Below are positions 52,419-62,372 of a DNA stretch of 64,000 nucleotides, piece after piece. The stretch is from Hybos culiciformis. Taxonomy: Eukaryota; Arthropoda; Insecta; Diptera; Hybotidae. The position numbers and the translations under genes were made by a program. The notes beneath the pieces are model-generated. The model saw only the letters and a program-made list of their open reading frames with translations. It had not been told where the DNA came from and searched no databases. The stretch covers positions 27,557,090 to 27,621,089 of the forward strand of contig OZ023274.1 of assembly GCA_964007475.1 (NCBI GenBank), given 5' to 3'. How positions within the stretch are numbered: the stretch's first letter is position 1; each line of letters starts with the position of its first letter.

Positions 52419-54177
52419 CATATCGTCAACTGATTCAATACTTGTCGTATGTTAAGAAATTGTGGTTTTGGCAAATCAAGTTTTAAGTTGAAATTGCATT
52501 AACTTTTTTTTCTGACGGTAGATTTCGCTGAAAATTGGAGACAATATGAAAAATATTATATATTTCTCAAATGTGATGATTAAAGTTCTTTAAAATTAAA
52601 ACTTAATATACTTATTTAAGTAAATATACAATAACATATTGTCGTATGTTAAGTTTTTATACAAATTCGTTTTTACTCTATGGACATACGACAATATTCA
52701 AAAAACATACGACTAATAGAGAGTAAAATTTGATTAATAAATTATTGTCGTATGTCCAATGTTTTTCTATCTTCAAAATAAATTAAACAGAGATTTATTT
52801 TTAAACTAAATTCCATATTAAATTAACACATTTCAAATAAATTTTAGTAAACAAACAAATTATTAATACAAAATAATATAAAATAATCACATTTAATTTA
52901 TTTTTTATATAATTAAGAAATATATATAAAAATATTATATAAAAAATAAAAAATATCATATTCAATTCATTTACAGATAATTAAAAAATATTATATCAAA
53001 AACAAAAAATATTTTCGAACCTATCACATATAATATCAGTTATAGGTTATAGGTAATTCAAAAATATTTTTAATGAATAAAACTTAATATATCTTTGTAT
53101 TAATCAAAGGAACAACTGTAAGTTGAACGGTAAGAACAACTTTATACTCCAGTTGGAAGTTTTAAATTTAATTTTGTAAGAATTGGAGTGGTCATAAAGT
53201 AAAAATTTTGTTGAAAATGGAATCTGCTGGAAGTTCAATTCCGTAGAAACTTTACTATAAGACATTGGGATAGTTCATTTTTAACAAATTTCTAATTAAT
53301 GAGAATGGGCTTCCAATTTCAATATTTTTTAAAAAAAATTCAATCTGAATCTACTTCTTGGATCAAAGAATGACCGTATTTAGAAAACTTTTGTGTAATA
53401 TTTTTAATCATTTTATTATCATTTAGAAATTTTAATATTAAGAATGAAGTCAATTGATTTATATTTGCGGAACGCATGAATCACTCCATAGACTTACTTT
53501 TGAATCGCTGGAAGATCTTTTACAACAGAATTCAATATTTTGACGCTTGCAATATCATTTCCAGCTCTTACACCTAACAATTCCGGCCAAATGCTGCAAT
53601 ATGTCACTTTTTTCAAATTGGGAATTATTAAAGTACCTGTAAAATTTAAAGTGTTTAGCTTTCTTTTATAATAAAAATTAGATGCATTTCTACGAGGTAT
53701 GCAAACACATTTTGAAGATCGTAACACAAAACAGCAACAGACTCATCAATATTATTTCGATCCATTTCCCGTTCAGCTTTCATATATTGGTGTTGATTTC
53801 TGTGTTCGGCGTAAGCTCAGGTAATATTATTATTATTTTTATATAGGAGACATTTATCACATAAATCTTTTTAGGCACAAAAATGACAAATTAAATTTAC
53901 ATACGACAAGTATTGAAAATGAAAAAAAAATGCGTAATATGTATAGAATATTTGTCGTATGTTTAATATTTGATAACATAGGACAATTATTTATTCTATA
54001 CCTTTATTTTCATCAACATACGACAAAGTGAACACTTCATAACTCGGAAACTAATAATTAATTTCAAATTCTGATCAGCGCAAATGAAAGAGCGTGTCCC
54101 AAAACCCTCAAAACAGCTTTAACCCACAAAAATCGAAAATTCAACATACGACAAGTATTGATTCAGTTGACGATATG
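52419..54177 (-). mobile_element. 1.76-kb TIR DNA transposon with subterminal repeats and decayed transposase
   Basis: The 35-bp ends are inverted copies with one mismatch (CATATCGTCAACTGA at the tip, ACTTGTCGTATGTT inward). TA lies at both tips, compatible with a TA target duplication, but the palindromic tip makes the exact border ambiguous. The motif TTGTCGTATGTT, in either orientation, recurs subterminally: near 52,444, 52,639, 52,684, 52,704 and 52,745 on the left, and 53,899, 53,952, 53,975 (variant), 54,015 and 54,145 on the right. Such arrays are usually transposase-binding sites. The middle carries minus-strand transposase remains. The superfamily is not assigned. Confidence 0.85.
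53100..53800 (-). pseudogene. Decayed transposase-like gene inside the 52.4-kb element
   Basis: Minus-strand blocks in order are CYDLQNVFA (about 53,701-53,726), NASNFYYKRKLNTLNFTG, then CSIWPELLGVRAGNDIAS (53,550-53,610), LWSDSCVPQ (53,465-53,491, another frame) and KYGHSLIQEVDSD (53,343-53,380). I recognise the order DLQ, YYKRKL..NFT, W-E..RG-NEI, SDNC--QN, GHS--E-DS from a large family of unannotated transposase-like proteins common in insects. The Asp of SD-C is a candidate catalytic residue. Frames shift between blocks and stops are present, so it is inactive. The family assignment rests on memory of the motif order only. Confidence 0.6.
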
Positions 54178-57100
54178 TATGTAAAATATATAGCCTTATT
54201 TTGTATAATATGTATACATATAATTTATCCCACGATTGTGAAATGTCAATTAATTTTTTTTTAAATAGATATATTTATCTATAAGGATTATTGAAGTGAA
54301 ACTTCTTTAGAGGCATTGTGATTGAGAGTGAAAAAAATGTAAGTGTCAAAAACAGAACAATTATTGTCAAAAAATAAAACAAAATTCAAACGATTATTGT
54401 CAAAATTCAAACGATTATTGTCAAAAAAAAAGGCAAAAAAAAAAGAAAAAAGAAAAAATTTATGTGTCAGCTGATGATAAAACCGACAGCCGCTAGCAAC
54501 TTAATGAAGCTTATCAGCGCAATAACCTACTCTATATTAGCTCAGAATTAAAGTCGAAAATACTATTTTTTTTTTTCGATTGAAGGGAAATATAATTTAT
54601 TTTAAATTATTGAATAACAAATATTTCATTTATTAATTATTAGTGCTAATTTTCAAAAAGTTTTTGGAATACAAATATGTATTCTGAATAAAAATGTTCC
54701 AATGCACCTATTTTGTAGATAATTTATTTATGATATTAATTTTTCTTAGTGTAATTTGTAGTTTGTTGGTGTAATTTATTTTTGACATTAAATTACACTA
54801 ATAAAATGCAGGAGGAATATTTTTTTACAATTCCTTTTCAGAGGAAGTACTAATAAACATGAAATTTTTCAGGCATATTTGCAAAAGTTATTTTAGGTTA
54901 AACTTTTCGGGCAACAAAAAGAAAACATGATTTAAGCCACGCTGCTGTTTTTTCATACATTATTGTCGCTAATAACCGGAATTGTGTTTACAGCTTAAAA
55001 TATAGTAGAAATCATCTGCAATCAGTGTTGCCATAAATCTAGCCATTTTGAAATAATTTTATGCCAGTAAACTTTTTGAGCTTAAAAAGTATTTTAGAAT
55101 TTTTAAATGCTTTTATCTCTAATATGGTGTTCGCATTAGGAGAATATTTGTGGAATATGCTGTTTTCCGGAATATTTCAGGAAAATGAACTGGATTTTTC
55201 ATATAAAAATATATTCTGGAATATGTATATTCCACTTTCATATTCTAGTTTGTCAGAGTTAAAATTCTATATTTATAGTTACTTTCACTCACTTTTTGAA
55301 ATTTTGTTATAGTTGGCAACAATTTTTTTTGTCAAATTCGAGTCAAAATAAAAAAAAAAACAAAATAAAATTGATAAAAAGTGAGATAAAAAGTCAAAAT
55401 TTTCAACAACAAATTTCTAAATTTCTGTATACATCATTAAATTCCACTTCTCATCAAATTTTGTAATGCGAACGGTAATTTGTTTTCCGGAATATAAGTG
55501 GAATTTAAATTAGAATGCGAACAAGGTATAAGCAGTCGCTGGGTTTTAATTTTTTCTAAGCCGCAGAATTCCCCAAACAAGTAATTTTAAGTCGACTGAC
55601 CGCAGCATTCGAAGGGCAAAAATCAACTAGTCGCCGTCGAAAAAATCGATCGGCGTCATATCTTATATGCACTTGGCCATTTTAAATATTTATTTAGCCT
55701 TCCCAGAAAATACTACTTGCCATGAAGTTTCACTTCTTCCGTGTGTCCCGAGACTCACATATTTTTTTTTTTTTTTATATAAAAACGACACATAAGTCCA
55801 ATTTTGTGCTGCATTGCGCTTTCTTGCGTAAAAAATCGACTAACATAATTGTGGTGGATTAAAAATATGTGTTAATAAGTTCAACTAAATAAATTATTTA
55901 AAATATAAATTTAATTGTGACGATAGAAGTGAATAAATAAATATATAAAAAAACGTTCATATTATTTCTAATAGGTATTCATGGGTATCCATATAAAAGT
56001 AAATTGACGTCAACCAATTTATAAATACCAAAAATGTGCATATATTATATATAACTTAGAACGAAACTTTACATACAACTGCAAATTTAATTTTCCGAAA
56101 TCAAAAATTCCTGAATAATATCTTTTATTCTTTCCCAAAACCCGAAGGATTTTATGACAAAAGAAGAATTGTCAGGTGTGGTAGTTAGCCTGATGAAGAA
56201 CTTATCTCTCGTTCCGATGTTCTTGTTTTCAACATCTCAAAAGATGGCTTGAAACCTTGTCGTAAGAAATGGAGAAAAAATTTATTTATATGACTTAACC
56301 ATTTTTCAGTTTAAAAACCAGTTCGACAAAAGCGTGTTTTATTTTAATTATTTTATGGCAAATTTAGAATGGAGTCTGAGATGTCAATAGTGAAAAGCAA
56401 TAAAAGAAATAAATTATTGAACATTATATTATTGTTTTAAGTTTTTTATATTTTTATGAATAATCTCCTAAACGGAGAATAAGAAATTTATTTGATAATT
56501 TTATATTTTAAAACTATGATTATCTAATATAATAGTTAATACAATAATACCGTGATTTTTTGTAGTTTGCTGCTGATGATAGCAAATAAATTTTATTGAA
56601 AAGCTTCCAAATACATTAAATCTTTTATTTTTGGGAGATAGTTAAAGACTATTGCAAATTTGAAATTAAATCTATTTTTATTTTCAGAAAAAACCATATG
56701 ATTATAATATTTTTCTCATTTCCTATGTACCTATCGAAAATTACTAGGATAGGGAATGGATCTATTTGTCATAAATCTATCATTTCTATATAACAATCGT
56801 CTAACCTCATTCAATTTGAACATAAATCATTAAATTTATTGCCGGAAAAAGAAAATTTTATTAATATCTGTCAAAAAAAAAAAAATAGATTTTATGTTTT
56901 TATACTTTTCCAAATAATAATAATTAATCATTTGTGTATGCAAAAAATAAAAACAAAATGTTCTCAAAGATAATCTTAAGATTTCAATTAAAACTATCTT
57001 AACATCCATTACCCTGAACCGACATTAAAACATTAAAGCAAAATGTATCCAATATTGAAAAATAAAAATTGTAATTAAACTAAATTGATTAAGCAGCTTC

Positions 57101-57843
57101 AGAGAATGATATGAAAAACTTCCATAGAGGCTAAATTATTTTAAATAAATATTAATAATCATCTATAATTAATTATTAATGTGATTTCTAGAAGTTATAA
57201 AACTGTTTATGCATAGTTATATTATACCTTGATCTTATGTTCCAAAATAAAAAAAAATAGAAATTTTATGTAAAAATTATATACGTATGCTGTACATATA
57301 ATCTTAAAGTTAATATTTTTGCCCTCTAGTACGATTAAAAATCAATTAGATATCATCACAAACATTACATTATATCGTATTTTAGTATATAGTCGACCAC
57401 ACATATATAAACGCTTAAGAAAGTCTTGATGTTTCTTTTTTCTTCTTTGCTTTAATATTATTAACTTCTGAATGATGGTAATGGTTTATTTCATTTAGAG
57501 ATACTTCTTCTAAATTTAATTACTTGAAGTTTTTTTTTTTTATCAAAGAAATAAAAAATTTATGATTTATTTGATATTAATTCATTTAAATATTTTAGTC
57601 AAGAAACATTTAAGTTAAGTTATCTCAGTAGATAAATTTTCCGAGTCTTAGTCTTAGTGTATTACTAAAAAAAAAGTATTTGTTATATAACTTTATTTTG
57701 GTCACAATATTTGAATAAAAGTATAATACCCCTTGTAGAATATTATTACATTGAATAGAAATTGAATTTTTAAAAATTATATACATAGTTTAAACTTTAA
57801 AGTTTAAATTTGTTGCGACTTTTACAAATAAATTTTTTTTTCT
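54178..57843. other. AT-rich noncoding region with inverted-repeat cluster
   Basis: No supported gene. ATTCAAACGATTATTGTCAAA is duplicated near 54,370-54,425. At 55.13-55.53 kb, words GTTCGCATT, GTGGAAT and TTTTCCGGAATAT recur in both orientations (see separate entry). A stretch near 56,150-56,400 is less AT-rich, but its frames (for example TKEELSGVVVSLMKNLS) are short and I do not recognise them. Confidence 0.55.
55129..55527. repeat. Inverted-repeat cluster, possible small TIR element
   Basis: GTTCGCATTA at 55,129-55,138 is matched by TAATGCGAAC at 55,464-55,473 and by AATGCGAAC again near 55,519-55,527. TTTTCCGGAATAT occurs in direct orientation near 55,162 and 55,483. GGT flanks the 55,129-55,473 unit on both sides. 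The arrangement suggests a small degenerate element with a partial second copy; the borders are uncertain. Confidence 0.45.
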
Positions 57844-58440
57844 TTATAGCCTTTCCAAACTATATTCTAAGGTAAGTTTCTTCTCCTACATTAAAGAAAT
57901 CCGTTCACACTTTATTTTTTTGAAAGCTACAAAAAATAATTGTAAACAAACTAAAATTTTTAATATTTTATGAAGAAAAATTTCTGAAATAATAATAACA
58001 AACGAAAAAAAACAGTGCCAACATTCAAAATAAGGAGAAAGTTGCGCAAACTAGTGCTAAAAAAGCAAAAAACTTGGCAACTTGTTTTTTCTGAAACTTG
58101 CATAATAGGCTTTCCAAACTCAGAATTTTATTCATGAATTAAATCAGGTTATCCCTCAATTGAAAATTGCTGTTCACACCATGATTTTTTTCAACCCGGG
58201 TTAATTTTGTTGTTTTTTTATTTTTATTTTTTTTCTTAATTTTCTAAATAAAAATTAGTGAATAAAATTTAATCAAAAATAATTAAAAAATTCTATAAAA
58301 AAATTCTATAAGTGAATTAATTAATTTAAAATTAAAATTCAAAAAATAAAAATTACAAAAAAAAAAAATTATTTTATTTTTAAGTTTTTTTTTAGCCATT
58401 GCGAAACCTTATTTAAACCCGAAGTTTGGAAAGGCTATAA
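57844..58440. mobile_element. Short TIR element (18-bp perfect ends)
   Basis: TTATAGCCTTTCCAAACT at 57,844-57,861 is the exact complement of 58,423-58,440. A third, direct copy of the end (GGCTTTCCAAACT) lies near 58,108. The downstream words TGTTCACACCATGATTTTTT near 58,170 parallel CGTTCACACTTTATTTTTTT near 57,902, so the left half looks partly duplicated. The tip is palindromic at TTA/TAA, so the TSD cannot be fixed. There is no coding capacity. Confidence 0.75.
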
Positions 58441-58446
58441 GAGCAT

Positions 58447-58534
58447 ATGCAAGTTCTTTTATGTTTATTTTTTTATATAGAAAAAAATAAGCTTATGCAA
58501 GTTCTTAATGTAGGATAAGCATTATGCAAGTTCT
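58447..58534 (+). repeat. ATGCAAGTTCT repeated three times
   Basis: Perfect 11-mers at 58,447, 58,495 and 58,524, immediately beyond the TIR element, within AT-rich sequence. Confidence 0.85.
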
Positions 58535-58762
58535 AAAGCTATAATGCGAATCCCATATTACTGAAAACCATCAATTTATTTAATTTTAAATTTACTTAAT
58601 TTTAATGTAAAGTTTAGTAATTCCTTATCTTATATCCATACATATTTTACAACTAGCATTAGCATATTTTAGCAAGTTTTGCTAATGCGATATATGTTGG
58701 AAAATTGAGAAATCAACGTTGCCGCGCACTGATAAATATTATATAAAATCAATAATATTTAC

Positions 58763-59416
58763 CAGAGTATGTTTTCTATCGGAATAGAATTCTTTTCCGA
58801 AGAAAAAAAAAATTTACAGGAAAGTATTTTTATTTCAATCAGAAAAATTTCATCATCTGATTTTTTCAGTTTTTATTTTTCTCTTCTTTTTTTTTATTTT
58901 TCCCTTCTTCTAAAGAAAAATTTCCCTAAATAATTTATAAATCCCTCATTAAAAGAAACTTTCAAAAAGAAATATATTTAGGAGAGAAATAATATCCTTC
59001 TTTTTCCTTCAAAGAAGACTATTCTCTTTTTGATTTTTTTCCTTCTATAAAAAAATAAAAAAACAAGTAGTAAATAAAGTAAACAAAAATTAAAACTGTG
59101 CACACATACAACATTGCACACATACAACATTGCACCATACAATTTTTTTTCTGTATACTATGCTGCTAATAAAAGAAAGAAAAAATATTTTTCTGATTGT
59201 TTCTTTTTTTTTCCGAAAAGAATTATAGAATTCTGAAATATTTTTTTTTACTCGGAGAGAAAAAAATAGAACTCCTGAAAAGTATTTTTAAAAGGAAATA
59301 TATTTCAGGAGAACTATTTTTGAAAAAGATGAAAAAAATAAATCTCTGAAATTAAATTTCAGGGAAGGAAAAATAATGAAATTGAAAAATTCAGGAGGGA
59401 TATTTTACATACTCTG
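58763..59416. mobile_element. hAT-like MITE with perfect 8-bp TSD
   Basis: The ends are CAGAGTATGTTTTCTATC and, reverse-complemented, CAGAGTATGTAAAATATC. Flanking direct repeats ATATTTAC are at 58,755-58,762 and 59,417-59,424. CAG termini and an 8-bp duplication fit hAT. The 654-bp interior is purine/pyrimidine-skewed (TTTTTCTCTTC and GAAGAAAAAT tracts) and non-coding. The perfect TSD argues for a fairly recent insertion. Its TSD resembles that of the 34.46-kb element (ATATATAC). Confidence 0.87.
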
Positions 59417-59424
59417 ATATTTAC

Positions 59425-60392
59425 CAATTTTTGGAGATTTAAATAAGTGAATAGCAATTGCGCTAAATAAAATGAGCTGAACATATGAGCTGCTGTGAAC
59501 AAAATAAATTTACATTTTGACATTTTTCGAGCTTTTCGTCGCTTGCAAAATTTTTTTGCCAACCTGGGAAGAAAAAATCACTAAAAAGTCAAATCTGTCA
59601 TTTTTTTTTTATTAAATAAAAATAAAATCTTAATTTAAAAATAAATAATTAAATTAATTAAAAAAAATAAAAAGAAACTTGATTCATTTTAAGTTTTGAA
59701 ATTAGAAATTAGTAAAGAAAGTTTGATGTCAATTGACTCAATTCTCAACTGTCAAGTAAGAATTTTTTTTTTCTTTTGTCAAACGAGGAAAATAGCTGTT
59801 GTGATTCTGAAGTCAATCAGTACATATCGTAACAAAATTAATAAATTATTTAATTAGTTTTTATTGCGCCTACACTCGAAAACGAGAAAGTATTATAATC
59901 CACAAATATATAAAAACCGCAATACAATTGTATATTGTAACAAGCTCTGAATAATGAGTAAAAAATCAAGTGGAGGTCTTCCCGTGCCAGGTTCTCTTAA
60001 TTAAAATATTTACAAATGTGCTAAAATTTGAAAAAAATAGTAGATTTCCTATACAAAAACTAAAGATTAATCTGTAAAATGGGATTAAAAGCAAAAAAAA
60101 AAATTTAATTATCGAATGCAATTTATTATATGATTAGTACTAATTTTAAAGAAAAAAAATCGTATTTGTTTAAATGAAAATTTCCATAAATCGACAAAAT
60201 TTAATCCATAAATTTTTTTCTTCCTGGTAAAATAAATTAAACTTTTTTTTTGACATAATTTCTAGTATCTAGCTACCAAATACACTTAATTTATTTTTAA
60301 TTTTAAAAAAATTCAAATTAATTTAATTAAAATTTGTATAAACTAAAAAAGTATCTCGTGCGGCGAGTCGTGTCTAGCTCTTATTAGATGTT
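59425..60392. other. AT-rich region before the second retrotransposon
   Basis: Mostly A/T-rich and non-coding. It contains one short candidate exon at 59,954-59,990, described separately. I see no transposon signature. Confidence 0.5.
59954..59990 (+). CDS. Candidate first exon of an unknown gene (very weak)
   Basis: An ATG in the context AATAATGAG opens MSKKSSGGLPVP, in less AT-biased sequence than the surroundings, and meets a GT donor (CCAG|GTTCTC). Read on, the frame ends at TAA 60,002-60,004. If real, it would be a 37-bp first coding exon whose next exon lies outside, or beyond the retrotransposon. I do not recognise the peptide. Chance is a real alternative. Confidence 0.2.
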
Positions 60393-60906
60393 TTGGATAA
60401 AGTTCAGCTAACGTGTACAATCCTGATTTTTCTATTACTTTTTGGGGGAGGAGAGGCAGTAACCAAACCCTCAAATCCAAGACATTTTTCACCGACAAGC
60501 TCCCATTTCAGAGATATGACCTTTCAAAGTTTTTATATATCAGGTAGGTACATGTATATACACACCAGATCAGGTACATTAAATCAGGTTTCTATATAAA
60601 ACAAATAAACAAAAATAAACATGCGGTCTATGTTAAAGAGATAGACCTTTTTAATAAAGTCAAGAGAGCACTAGACTCAATTAATGCGAGTTATTTTTCT
60701 TACACACCTAGAATAGAAAAAAACAAAACATCTATTTTAAAAGGTTTACATGAATATGAATCAATTGAAAGTGTCAATAATTATTTGCACGAATTAAATT
60801 GTGAAAATGTTTCATTTCTGTTTGAAAAAGTTACAAGGTTCAGTACCAAAAAATCTGTAGATAATAATATAAAACTTCCTCTGTTTGTAGTCCAAATCTC
60901 TCCTAA

Positions 60907-61833
60907 CCCGATCAACCATTCTTTATACTTACGTGAAGAATCTTTATTAAAATCACGAGTATTTGTCTTTACCGATTGTTAGCAATCGATGCGGGATTTT
61001 AAAGTTGTCCAGTCACAAATAAGTATCGATTGGTATCAAAAAATCTTTACCATATTTTCCGAAATAAATCAAAAAAAATTTTTATTTATTTTTTTTTATT
61101 ATTATTTTTGTTTATTTTATTTTTTTTTTTTATTATAAATTTTTTTTCATATATATTTATTAGGTAATATTTATTTAAATTACATTACATTTTTAATACA
61201 ATTTAATTTTGCACCGGTATCGGGGTTTGAACCTGCGTCCCTTACGTTCATGTGTTAGCATCTTAGCCATTCAGCTACATCCTATGATAATTTTTGCCAA
61301 TCAAAAGTAAAATTTAAATTACTATTGATTTTTTTTAAATATTTATCGACTTTTATTACAAAATTTAATTTTTATATGAAGAAAAATATTAAAGAACTGC
61401 ATCGAAATTTAGTGTTATAAAATTTAAAAGTTAAGTAAATATATTCCGATATAAAAAATCATATCGTCAGCAGTTCAAATTCTTCAAAAAATGGTGACTA
61501 TCCATAAAGATATTTCTTTTAAATTATTTTAAAGAAAATTAGAAAAATATTTTTATCGATTCATAAAGTTTTTCGACGTTTTCTGGTTATATCGAAATTT
61601 AACTAAAGTTTTATTGCAATCTTTTAAAGGCGATGCAATAAATATAAAGATTTTTTTTTAAAGAAAGTTTCAACGAAATATGATAAATATTTTTAAAGTT
61701 AATTAACGTTTGTTAAATAATTTTAAATATTATTATAGAAGTGTAAAACATATTCTATATATCGATTTTTCTGCCCAATTCGGTGCAAGACTTTTAAATA
61801 TTCTTCAAGAAATATAAAGAATGGTTGATCGGG
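60907..61833. mobile_element. 927-bp TIR element inserted in LINE ORF1
   Basis: The ends are perfect 21-bp inverted repeats beginning CCCGATCAACCATTCTTTAT, with weaker similarity inward for another 25 bp or so. AA flanks both sides (60,905-60,906 and 61,834-61,835), a possible 2-bp duplication. Skipping the element and one AA makes ORF1 read straight through ...VVQISPNSSTTNLYKIKY..., as expected for this gag family, so the borders are well supported. Inside are a T-rich tract (61,075-61,150) and a minus-strand tRNA-like head (61,212-61,283). No transposase. The apparent protein end SLYLREESLLKSRVF is the element being read through. Confidence 0.9.
61212..61283 (-). repeat. tRNA-like pol III head with A-rich tail (SINE-like)
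   Basis: On the minus strand, GGATGTAGCTGAATGGCTAA carries an A-box-like TAGCTGAATGG. GGTTCAAACCC (61,224-61,234) is a good B box, at tRNA spacing. The acceptor arms (GGATGTA against CCGGTGC) do not pair, so it is not an intact tRNA gene. Its 3' side (lower coordinates) runs into A-rich sequence down to about 61,070, as in a SINE. It has the same layout as the unit at 48.2 kb but a different sequence. Confidence 0.65.
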
Positions 61834-62372
61834 AATAGTTCAACAACGAATCTATACAAAATTAAATACATAAATAATCAGGTAGTAAGGTGGGAAAAAC
61901 TTCATCGTAAAGGTATAATGCAATGCAAGAGATGCCAAAGATTTGGGCATGCCGCCTCAAATTGCAAGCTCAATTACCGATGCTCAATCTAGAACACGAA
62001 CCGGGAGAATGCATGTCTAATGATCACTCTGACCAAAATGAACCATACTGTTTTCTCTGTAAAACTTTTGGCCACCCAGCGAGCTACAAAGAATGTCAAA
62101 ACGTCACTCCAAAATAAAAAAGAAGAGTTAAAATATAAAACCCAAATTCGAAAGTACTTTAATAACTTTCATTGACCCGAAAAAACCTTTTGCTAGCCTT
62201 TTTAGTACCCAAAATCAGAATAACTCACCTAATTACCAGAACCAAAACTCAAATTTAAGCGATATAAAAAACTGTCTATCAACAATATTTAACAAATTAA
62301 ATTCAATTCAAGATTCAATCAATTCCAACACCGCGCTGATTGATTTTCTATACAGAAACTTCCTTCCAAACA

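Larger units (their letters stand above)
60580..62370 (+). pseudogene. LINE ORF1 (gag-like, CCHC zinc knuckles), interrupted
   Basis: Nucleic-acid-binding gag-like protein of the LINE. The first part (to 60,904) reads KEIDLFNKVKRALDSINASY, then ILKGLHEYESIESVNNYL and LPLFVVQISP, which is the pre-zinc-knuckle domain of this class. After the inserted element (60,907-61,833) the frame resumes as NLYKIKYINNQVVRWEKL, MQCKRCQRFGHAASNC (first CCHC knuckle, about 61,920-61,970) and, in another frame, PYCFLCKTFGHPASYKEC (second knuckle, about 62,045-62,098). The C-terminal part NCLSTIFNKLNSIQDSINSN runs into ORF2. It is disrupted by the insertion, one stop in the knuckle region and two or three frameshifts. 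Confidence 0.88.

Noticed and set aside
56150..56400. Possible exon (TKEELSGVVVSLMKNLS) followed by TTTTTCAG
   Set aside because: Frame is short, no recognised similarity, and no consistent donor; not enough support.
60785..60982. 65-codon ORF ending SRVFVFTDC as an independent protein
   Set aside because: First half is LINE ORF1, second half is readthrough into the inserted TIR element.
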